Shown in pieces: positions 33,800-43,577 of a stretch of 64,000 nucleotides of DNA (positions are counted from its first letter, which is position 1; every line of letters starts with the position of its first letter). Under the pieces are notes generated by a model. The model worked only from the letters and a program-made list of their open reading frames with translations, searched no databases and was not told the DNA's origin. This DNA is from Toxotes chatareus (lineage: Eukaryota > Chordata > Actinopteri > Toxotidae), in assembly GCA_016801885.1 (NCBI GenBank), contig CM028895.1:37501-101500 (forward strand), written 5' to 3'. Position numbers and translations under genes: made by a program.

Positions 33800-33974
33800 C
33801 GGAGCCCCTCTGGTGACATTGGATAAAAAAAAAAATAATGCGTGGCCACAAGATAATAACGCGTGGCCATGAGATCATAATGCGTGGCCACGCATTACTA
33901 TCTCGTGGCCTCGCGTTACGATCTCGTGGCCTCGCATTATTTTTTTTTTATCCAATGTCACCAGAGGGGCTCCG
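33800..33974. mobile_element. Palindromic MITE with 42-bp terminal inverted repeats
   Basis: The ends CGGAGCCCCTCTGGTGACAT and ATGTCACCAGAGGGGCTCCG are perfect inverted repeats extending through about 42 bp (apart from the length of the A/T run). The interior continues as an imperfect palindrome of GCGTGGCCAC motifs. It is flanked by TA on both sides, as expected for a Tc1/mariner-type TA target duplication. It lies 76 bases upstream of the asb2 copy A start codon, inside its 5' UTR intron or promoter. Confidence 0.88.
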
Positions 33975-35540
33975 TAAATCAGAGCGAAGCCTGAGACAGG
34001 ATTCATGAACTGACACGAGCAGCAGCTGTTTCTGACGAGCGACTCAGCCTCATGTGTCTGCGTGTTTTCATGTTGTGAATTTGAGCAGCAGCACAGATTC
34101 AGGTGAAACCATCTTTAGACTTTTTAGGAGAATATTAATGAAAGGTTGGATTTCAGACACGTGAACACGTGATGATGATGTTTTCTCTGTATGTTGAAGC
34201 TGAATGTGCAAAAATTATGTTTAGTTTTATTGTTGGTCCTGAGAGCGCTGGAATTCACGGTGGTGCCTGTGGGGGGTACTGACACAGTTTTATACAGGTC
34301 TGCTTTCATGGTTTCAGTCTGTGGTATTAATAAACCAGTGTGCTCTGACCTTTAACCCAGTCACACCAGTATTAGTCCTTTACACCAGTATTAGTCCATA
34401 CTTTATGCAAACTATTGAACTCAAAGTAAAACATCAATCACAGCAAAGCAGGAAGTGAGTGAACTCGGACTCACCGCGTTAACGTTTGTCTTTGTTAATC
34501 CAGAGTTTCCCCCGAGTTCAAACACGTCCGTCTGTTTTCTGCCTGTAATGAAATCTGCACACGGCTCTGTGTGGGGCGGGGGGATGGGGGGGGTGCAGGG
34601 GGGTGCAGGGGCAGGCAGGCAGGCAGGCAGCAGGATGGGGCAGGTGGGTGGGGGGGGGGGGGGGTTTATTTTAAGGACCTTCACTGTGAGTGTGCTGACC
34701 AGCTGATCTGTGCTCGCTCTAATGTTACAGTTATATGAACATGCAGAGAACACGTGTGTTTGTTGGACGTAGAAACGAATCACAGCAGATGAGTTGGATC
34801 CTCCGTCTCTGAGTTTGTCTGAGTCCAGGATTCATTCATGAGATCTCTCTCACAGGCTGCGGAGGAAGCAAAGTCATTCATTCAGTCTGTTCAGGTTCAG
34901 CTTCACCTGTCATCTACCCTCAATTCATCTGTAAACTGGTTTAATCACAGGTCTCAATCTGGTCCCAGTGGACGACCAGTGTTCCATTGAGACATTAATC
35001 AGTAAAGTTTCACACTGATGTTGAAACAAATCTGTGTGTGTGAACAGATCAGAGTTGAACAGTAACAGTTATTCTTCTTCATCCGTTTATTATTATGCAT
35101 TTTAGAGAAATGTTTGTGAACAGAGTTAATATGAATATTTATATTGAAACAAATATGTTACATTTATGATGTAATTAAAAACTATAATGAATCAGAGCAT
35201 CAGCAAACGTTCGTCATACAAACTTATGTTTATGGCTAAAATCTGCAGTGACTTCGTTTGGACGTTGTTGGACAGTTTTGACTGTCGATGATGATGATGA
35301 TGATGAGTTTATTTTCCGGCTCCAGTTAATAGAACAGACAGTGTGCTGACTCAGGTCAAAGGTCACAGTTAACATGTCTTTGACAGTTCATCTTTAAAAA
35401 CACCAACATGTAAAATTCTTATTATTATTATTGTGAAATTTATTCATTTATAAAATCTTTCTCTTTACATCACTAACCAGGACGTCCGTGAGTCAGAGTC
35501 CAGGTCCTGTTTCACGTGTATTGCATCATTTCAGGTGAGT
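33975..35540. other. Intergenic between the two asb2 genes
   Basis: It contains a G-rich tract (34,570-34,665, including a run of 13 G), a 30-bp fragment identical to the exon 5 upstream border of copy A (34,847-34,876), a GATGAT microsatellite at 35,287 and short TTATTA runs. No coding region seen. Confidence 0.6.
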
Positions 35541-38500
35541 TCAGGTGAGGGAGCAGTGGACGTCGTACTGCAGGAAGCGGACGAGTCGGACAGGAAGTGG
35601 CAGCGTGTGCAGCAGTTTGAGTCGTCTGACTCCAACAAGACATCTGATCTTCAGCCTGCAGAGCTGCATCAGAGGATGAGGAGGAACTGAAGCAGAAACA
35701 CAGACAGGAGGACAGGTTAGATGTTTTACAGCTGTCCCTGTCCCTGAAACTCTGTCCCTCGACAGAGACAGCTCCACCCACAGCTCAGCCAGCCCGTCAG
35801 AGCGAAGTTCTCTGCGTTCTCAAAGTTTTTTATGACGTCACGAATAAAAAATAATATCAAACTCAGACCTTTTCTACAAACTGAGAAACGTCTTTAGAAA
35901 GTATGGAGCAGCAACTTCAGAATTCTACAAACCTCTGAGCTTTCCCCACCCATAGTTACTGTTGCTATGACAACAGCCACCTGTCTGTCAGTGTTGCTTT
36001 GGTTCCTTACGAGCTTTCAGTTTGATCGATGTCCAGTCGCTGCAACTGTCCAGAAGCTCACGGAGCCGAGAGCAGAGGTGAACGTGGCTGACGTAGTCCA
36101 GCAGCATCGAGATGATTGGACCGGTGACACGACAGAAGGACGAGCTGGAGACGACCTCGCAGAACTGAAACAAGATGGAGGACACTCAGAGAGGACAGAG
36201 GACAGACAACGAGGACACACTCGGAGGACGAAAAGATACCGAAGGGTAAAGGACTGAAAATAAATGGTTTGATGGTCTTCCTGATTTTTTTACCTGACTC
36301 ACCTGAATGCTGCGCAGTGGTGGTGCATCTCTGCTGACCTGCATTTCTTCGATGGGACGGCGTGACGGCGTGACGGCCGGATGTGGGTTTTGGCCGTAGG
36401 AACAGTCAAAGCAGGGCCGGGCGTCACAGCCGTTGTCCAGCAGCAGCTTGAGCATGGGCAGACACTCCATGTTGAGCAGGATGGCAGACGGGAACGAGGA
36501 CGGCTGCGTGGAGATCTGAGCGTTGGCGTTGGCACCGTACCTCAGCAGCAGCTTCGCCATGTCCAACCAGCCAAGCCGGACAGCGATGAGCAGTGGGTTG
36601 AAGAGGTCCAGGTTGGGGTCTGCTCCGGCCTCCAGCAGTATTTCAGCAGCCTCCAGGTTCCCGTTGTAGACGGAGAAGTACAGCGCTGTGCTCCGCCGGT
36701 CTTCGTACATCCTGGAGTGCTCCTCCGACAGCTCGGCGTTGATGTCAAAGCCGGACTCAATCAGCAGCTCCAAGATGTCGTCCCTGTTCCTCTCTGCAGC
36801 GATGTGCAGAGGACTAATGCCGCTGCGTCGGACTCTGACCCGGCTGGTGACCATGATCAGCATTGACACGATTCTGGAAATACAAAGCGCAGAGTTCAGG
36901 GTTTTCCATGTTTGACTAAACATATGTTGCTGTCAGCGTCAGAGTCGGATGATTGTGCTGAGCTCAGCAGACACGAATGTTTGGAATCTCAGATTTTCTC
37001 AGTCATCCAGCGCGTGGTATTTGGAAGTGTTATATGAAGACAAGTGGACTTGCTTGAGGTCCTTGAAGACATTTCACCTTTCATCCAAAAGGATCCTTCA
37101 CCACCTGGTGGGGAGTCCCAGGTGTTTTACTTTACAAAGATAAAACAAATACAAAAGAGATAAAAGCAAAACGCAGTAAAGAACGGACGATGGAATCAGA
37201 GATTATTCTGTTTTCAAACGGTGAGTTTTGAGTCTGGATTTGAACTGAGGGAGAGAGTCGATGTGTCGGGAACTGGTGGGAGAGGTGGTGCTGAGGTGGG
37301 TGGAGGGCACAGTGAGGTAAATGGAGGAAGAGGACCTGAGGGAGCAGGATGGAGGAGCTATTCTGAGTTTAACCAGGAGCCAGTGGAGTTGCTGCAGGGT
37401 GGTGTGATGGTGGAAACAGGTGATGACAGTTAAGGAGGAATTTGTCAGGAAACGATTCGTGTTGCAGAAATGGAAATATGCAGCTCAGGGACAGTTACTG
37501 ACGTGAGACTGAAACGACAGTGAACTCTGGAGGATGACGCCCAGACTCTTAACCTGGGGGGAGGGGAAACTGGGGAACTGAGCCAATGAGAAGCTGAAGC
37601 TTTTCAGATGAAGGTGAAACGTCTTCAGGAATCTCAGAGTCCGGCCACTTTCGTCTGGCACAAAGTCTGAGTGTTAATAAAAACCAGCGGCGAAGCCCAG
37701 AGCAGTTAATGATGAAGGTAAAACCGTCTGTGATTGGTTCAGACCGTGTGTGATTGTTCTGAACGGCCACATGAAGAGGCAGCAGGCCTGACTTCATAGA
37801 TCGGTTCGCGTCAGCCTTCAGGGAGAGCAGCGCCTCCACAGCTGAAACATGGCCGTTCTTACAGGCTTCATACAGCGGCGAGGCTCCATCGGCCGCCTGT
37901 CCGTTTATATCTGCACCTGGACAATACGAAAACACCTTAACATCACCTCCTGACCGGGGCTTCAGATGATCGATGGACAGGTGTGAGTGGCAGACCTTTC
38001 TTTGCGAGCAGGTGGATGACGTCGACGTGTCCCTGCTGTGCGGCAGTGAAGAATGGTTGGATGCCATAGATGTTTCTGGTGTGTAGACTAGCTCCGGTCT
38101 CCAGTAACATCCTGCACAGTTTCACGTGTCCATTTCTGCACGCTTCGTGAAGAGCAGTTGCTCCCTGACTACAGGAGAGGTTCACCTGAGCTCCAGACCT
38201 CAGCAGCAGCTCCACGATGGCTTCGCTCGGATGCTCACAGGCTAGAACACAACAATGAGAACAACAACGAGAACCATGACGAGAACAACAACGAGAACGT
38301 GAACTGTTTTTATACAAGCTGTTGTCATTGTGCTAAAATCCCCCGTTTCCCTTTGATTTCACTGCAGCTTTCAGCTCTGTGGTGTCACCTGATGTTTCTG
38401 AGACGTCACCTGTGAACAGCGGCGTGTCGCGGTCCTTGTTGGCGATGTTTGGGTCGGCTCCGTGCTGCAGGAGAAAGTCGACACAGGAAACGTGTCCTCG

Positions 38501-39754
38501 CCCGGCGGCCAGAAGAAGAGCGGTCTGATTTGTCAAACTGCGTCTGTTCACTGAGTCAGGATAAGCTGAGGACAGAGGTCAGAAGTCAGATTGTCTGTGT
38601 TGGACTCATATGTCTTGGTTGAATGAAGCTTTATTATTATTATTATTATTTATTATTATTATTTATTTTGTTTTATTTCTGTAATTTTTAAAACATTCAC
38701 CAAAGAAACTGATGAAAAGGCAGAAACAGAAGAAACAGTGTTTCAGTGTGAAGGCAGAGCCGAAGACAGACAGGAGAGAGTTCTGTGTGTAGCACAATGC
38801 CACTACTATACACAGAGTATGAATAATAATAATACTGTTTCGCCATCAGAATCAGAACAATTGAATTTGCTTTGAGCAGCTCATCGTGTGTCAGACAGAG
38901 GACAGTGCAGGTCGTCCATGGTCTGATTTGGTGTTCATGTGTTGAAGCTGTGTGTGCAGGTGTGGGTGTGTTTTTCAGGCTGTGGATTCCTGAGTAGCTC
39001 CGCCCCCCCCCCCCCTCCCTCCTCCAAACTTCCATCCTGTCCTTCATCAGACCACCACCCTCAGCACCGTCACTCACCTCTGAGGAGGATCCGGACGCAC
39101 TGCAGCTGCCCATAATAACCTGCTTCATGAAGAGCGATCCAGCCTTCATCGTTTGGAGTCATCAGACTGTTGGACCTCTGTCTGACCAAACCCACCAACG
39201 CCTCAGCATCTCCATTCATAATCAGACACTGCAAAGGACTGAACTCTCTAAGTCAACAACAGAAAAACACCAAGAAGACCAGCGAGTGAGACAGAAGACA
39301 GAGACAAAGAAGAACCTGTGAACAGTTAGCAAACCAAAATCTTGAAAGATTATTGAAGGATTAGCAAAGAGACGTCCAGCAGCTGTCTGCGCTCAGACCT
39401 CAGGCTGTTAGCTCTGACTCACCGTCTGAAGGCTCTGTAAAGAAACCGTGACAGGGCTTCTGGGGGGTTCGCACAGTTTGGGACATCTGGGGGTTCTGGA
39501 GGTGGCGATGGGGATGGAGGTATGTGGTACCGGTGTCTGTGGGCCTCAGGGTGTCTCTGTCTGGGGTTTAGGTTTGTTTGGGTTGGAGCAGCCAGGGTGG
39601 GAGGAGCTGAGGATGATGATGATGTGGTCTGATCAGAGCCTGGGGGACGGTGCATGTCAGAGAGACTTCTCTCTACAGCAATCTGCAGCAGCTCCTCGTC
39701 AGACAGGTGACTGTAGATATTGTAGTCATCCAGATTCAGCTGAGGGACCGCCAT
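35541..39754 (-). CDS. asb2: Ankyrin repeat and SOCS box protein 2, copy B
   Basis: Tandem paralogue of copy A with the same predicted role (Cul5 ligase receptor). Eight exons, 648 aa: 39,423-39,754; 39,078-39,247; 38,410-38,565; 37,996-38,241; 37,745-37,916; 36,303-36,873; 36,011-36,164; 35,541-35,686. It starts MAVPQLNLDDYNIYSHLSDE, with the ubiquitin-interacting motif at residues 18-34 (SDEELLQIAVERSLSD). Ankyrin repeats include RRSGISPLHIAAERNRDDI. The SOCS box has LMQLCRLKI and LPLPVRLVRFLQYD. Exon sizes 156, 246, 172 and 154 are identical to copy A. The 111-bp exon 2 of copy A is absent here. Two donors are weak (GTCTGC after exon 4, GTCTGA after exon 5). It has diverged clearly from copy A, so the duplication is not recent. 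Confidence 0.9.
36874..37744. other. asb2 copy B intron 5 with repeat fragment
   Basis: Between 36,990 and 37,130 there is a repeat-like segment (ATGAAGACAAGTGGACTTGC...GACATTTCACCTTTCATCC), similar in style to 37,595-37,625 (GATGAAGGTGAAACGTCTTC). I take both as pieces of a common fish interspersed repeat. No coding content. Confidence 0.4.
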
Positions 39755-40500
39755 GTTGGATCTAACAGGTGGAGAAAGAATCTGTTCAGCAAAGGTCCCG
39801 TGGTTCTGGGAACACTGTTTTCCATAAAATCTCCAGTTACTGGGATAAGTTACTGCTCTGCACGTAAACTGAGTCGACCTCTTTGATTTTTGGCTGAACA
39901 AGCTGCCAAATCAGCTGCCAGATCAGTGAATGTGACTGCAAGCCACGGAGGTCAGTGGTGTTTGTTTTCTGTCTTGACGCCAAAATATTCAAACACACTG
40001 AGCCTCAGCTCTGAGCCGCAGATGCTCCAGAAAACAAAAACAGAAACAAAAAACAAACATTTGGAAACAAAACAAACACGTCACAGCAACAACAAGAATC
40101 ACACACAAATATAGCACAGCATAATAAACACAACATAACGTGACAAAATTCCATAACAGACACACGAGGTAAGTTCATCACATCACAGATCAGAGGAACT
40201 TTATTTATCCTTGAGGAAAAATTCTTTGGTCACAGTCAAACTCCTGATGGAAAAGAAAACAGAAGAGCTGAAAGAAAAAAGATTCTAAAAGAAATCAAAT
40301 GAAATTAAAATTAAAAATGAATAAAATACAAATATTACAAATACCCACCACTTCAAATATACATATACTCCAATATCATAAAATAGATATATATATCTTC
40401 ATATTTACAAATGTACATGAGGTTTAAATGATGTCAAACCAGGATACATGGAGTCTGTGTCCTCAGAGTTCAGATTTAAATAGTTTGACAGCAATGCAGA
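39755..40500. other. Upstream region of asb2 copy B
   Basis: Presumed promoter and 5' UTR of copy B. At 40,190-40,240 the phrase GGAACTTTATTTATCC...GAGGAAAAATTCTTTGGTCAC resembles the end of a common fish LINE or SINE. An A/T-rich tract follows to 40,430. Confidence 0.4.
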
Positions 40501-40724
40501 CAGCTGCCCCTGCAGACAGCTGCCTCTGCAGACAGCTGCCCCAGCAGACAGCTGCCCCAGCAGACAGCTGCCCCTGCAGACAGCTGCCTCTGCAGACAGC
40601 TGCCCCAGCAGACAGCTGCCCCTGCAGACAGCTGCCCCTGCAGACAGCTGCCTCTGCAGACAGCTGCCCCAGCAGACAGCTGCCCCTGCAGACAGCTGCC
40701 TCTGCAGACAGCTGCCCCTGCAGA
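40501..40724 (+). repeat. 16-bp minisatellite, 14 copies, each with a CAGCTG E-box
   Basis: The unit is CAGCTGCCCCTGCAGA with variants CCTCTGCAGA and CCCCAGCAGA. Every one of the 14 units keeps CAGCTG, the E-box preferred by myogenic bHLH factors. It lies about 750 bp upstream of the asb2 copy B start codon. The open frame through it is a by-product of the repeat. Confidence 0.92.
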
Positions 40725-41482
40725 TGTTGAAGGACTGTAGATGTCTCAGGCTTTACTAGTAAGTTTCTCTTACTGTGACTGGAATCTGTCCATCACTCAG
40801 GTGCTGGGTCCTTGTGTCTTTGAGGTTTGGACACAATCCTGTTTCCTCAGCTCAGCTGGTTGGACCCTGCACAATGGCCACCACAGAATAACCCCCCCCC
40901 CCACAGGAGGTGTATATATGGCACTGAGCTCCCTCTGGAGGACGACAGTAACAGAACCAGGCGAATGCACCTGGTGAGTCTGAAGCTCATTGTCCTGAGC
41001 ACAGACCTGAGACCCAGCTGCAGATCCCGGCTCTGTCTCTGACACAGGTATGTTGTATCCACAAAGACAACACATAACCACACACCCATGAAAACTTAAT
41101 CCAGTGAGTCTCTGAGTTTGTGGTGATCTGAAATGAACATGAGATAACCGTGTGATGCAGGTGTGTCATACCTGTGAGACGGTCCAATCAGGACACGGTC
41201 CTGTCTCGGTTTTCAGCAGAAATGGTCTCTGTCTCAGAGAAACAGCGGAGCTGTGGCTGAGTTACAGCAGTTTCATTACCTCTGCCAGCAGCAGCAGCAG
41301 CAGAGTCAGCTAAAACTCTGATACTGAAACTTTGCTGGCTGAAAGTCAAAGTGACCAAACTGAGAGACTGAGAGACGTCCTGTCTGATTCTAACAGACTG
41401 ACCTGCTCACAGCTACACTCACATATCGAAGAGTTTAAAACAATCCTGCACAGATTCATCATCTCACCTCTCAATAATAAAC

Positions 41483-42025
41483 TGTCATACCTTGTGAAAT
41501 TATGTTAAGTTATGCCTTTGTCTCGTGTTTATGTTGTCTCGTGGTTTCCTGTTTTATTTTGAAATCATTGTCCTTATGTTCTTTATCCCACTTTACTTCC
41601 TGCCTTTGTCTGGTTTCCCGCCTTTGTGATTGTCTTCCCCGCCCTAATTGTTTCCACCTGTTTCCCCTTACCTGTTGTGTATATATAGTCTGCGTCTCCC
41701 CCTGTTCCGTGCTAGTTCGTCTTGTCTTATGCCAAATGAACCAGCGCTTACTTCGTGTTTCTCATCTCCATGTCAGGTTGTTTTCTTTTGTACTTTGACC
41801 AATCGTATTATTGCCTTGCCTTGTTTTGAGTTTGTTGTTTTCTCCTCGACCGAGTGATTTTGAGTTTCCTCGTAAGAGTGATTTTGTGTTCTTTTTTGAT
41901 ACTTTGTTTCCTTGCCTTTTTCCCCTATCGGGTGATTATCATTTGTTACTTTGTTAAATAAAGACGTTGTTTTGATCGACCCGTTTGAGTTGTGCTTTTG
42001 GGTTCAACACTGTTCAGTTGTGACA
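41483..42025 (+). mobile_element. Solo LTR, 543 bp, with 6-bp target duplication
   Basis: Starts TGTCATACC and ends TTGTGACA, so the TGTCA/TGACA termini are inverted repeats. It is flanked by a perfect 6-bp direct repeat ATAAAC (41,477-41,482 and 42,026-42,031). Inside are a TATA-like TATATATAG (about 41,690) and, near the end, TTAAATAAAG as a poly(A) signal, the order expected of an LTR. No internal retroviral or retrotransposon sequence remains. It is related to 45,370-45,865 and 29,620-30,054. Confidence 0.8.
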
Positions 42026-42031
42026 ATAAAC

Positions 42032-43577
42032 AGTTCAGAGGATTTGATCTCGTTGTGCTTTGGAAGGTTTTCATGTTGACGCTGATATAAAAGCACTGCA
42101 TGCGTTTCATCATCAAACAGCACAGTCATGACCATGAACTGAACTTTGTGAATGAGTTTGGTCACTCATCAGCAGCCGTTTCCATGGAAACCGGTTCAGT
42201 TGCTGCAGTGCGGGGCGTTAGCCTCCAGCTAGCCCACCCTGCGCTGCTCACCCGTCGGTTCTGGTCCGGTGACCGAGTTTAAGTCCTGCTCTACGGTTAT
42301 TGCCGCATCAGCTGCAGGTCAGTCAAATCTATGAGGACCCAAACAGCAACTTCGGTTTTACTGCTGCCGCACAAATCTCTATTCAAATTTCTGACCTTTC
42401 TACCAATTCACAGTCCACCCGGATTACATCTCGACTGCAGGGGGTTGGGTACCGTACATAACGTTCTTTAGGCTATTGTGTTAAATCCGGTCTGAGAAAA
42501 TCCACCGAGACGTTTTACATACAAATAAACTGTCAACTTTTGTAGTGTTTGACACTGCTCGGTACCGCCCTCTGTGTGGGAGCGACAAGACCGTCATGGG
42601 TTCAGAAAGATCGACGTTATATTTAAGTAACTGCTAGTTGCTGTGCTTAGTGTTGGCCGAAATGAGTGGATGCTACCGATTTCTTAAATATAATTCTTCT
42701 GTGGCCTTACGGATCGTAAGCCTTACAAATGACCACAGACGCATAACAGCGCCAAAATTTTAACGCAGTTCGGCGTGACGGTGCTGCTGCACACAGCAGC
42801 ACGGGCGGGTGTAGGTCGGGATTTTACGTGAATAAATGTTTTTAGTGTGTTGGATTTGCGCCGAACTGAAGACAGGATCGTGTACATTTGGTTCATGTTT
42901 CATGTTTGACATTTTTTTACTCTTATTAATTAATTAGTAAATAAATTCTGTAATTCGAGTTTTGAACGGAGTCTGGCGTGAAAACCTGTGAAAGAGTCTT
43001 GTGAAATATGTGCTCTCTGGTGCACTAAAGATCTGCCGAAAGGAAAAGTGGCCTTTTTCATGTATGGCACTCCTCAACTTTAAGCTTTAATAGATTGTGG
43101 GTAAACTAGCGCGGAAGTAAGTATTAAAACGTCCATTTTCTAACGGAGTCTGGCTGAAGGTCTCCTCCCCATAGGAGAGAGAGTAGACAGGCTTGGCGAC
43201 CGTTCAGCTGACAACGGCTGGCTGTGGGATGTGCTGCATGCTCTCACACTAACCAACCGGGATTTTCTGTTCACGCTCGGAGGAATCAGTTCGCGCCGAA
43301 TGGAAGAACAGACGCTGTTGAGTTGTGAAATGCATTTTGGACTGGTCTGGAAGACTGTTTGATTTGCACATGAGCGAAGACGCATTACATTATTAGAATT
43401 TTGAACGGAGTCTGGCCCCCCGCCCCCCGACTGATCGAGCAGGGATCTCCTTGGAAACGGGCAGTGACAGCGTCCCCCCCCCTCCACCCGCTTCGTCCTC
43501 TCACCAAGGATGGTTGGTTCTGAGATCCGCCGCCTGCTCGTCCACTAGCACCAGACTGGGCCATTTCCAGTGAACTG
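42032..43577 (+). promoter_or_regulatory. ppp4r4 upstream and 5' UTR region
   Basis: Unmethylated-island-like composition with many CpGs from about 42,180 to 43,460. The phrase ACGGAGTCTGG occurs three times (42,967; 43,144; 43,407), twice preceded by TTTTGA, suggesting internal duplication. The transcription start cannot be fixed by eye. Confidence 0.45.

Noticed and set aside
37040..37625. GAAACGTC-type motifs as further hammerheads
   Set aside because: They lack the CTGANGA strand and pairing arms. The phrase is a widespread fish repeat, so no ribozyme is claimed.
40428..40730. 100-aa frame rich in Ala-Asp-Ser-Cys
   Set aside because: Created by the 16-bp minisatellite (48 bp is three units), with no upstream or downstream coding context.
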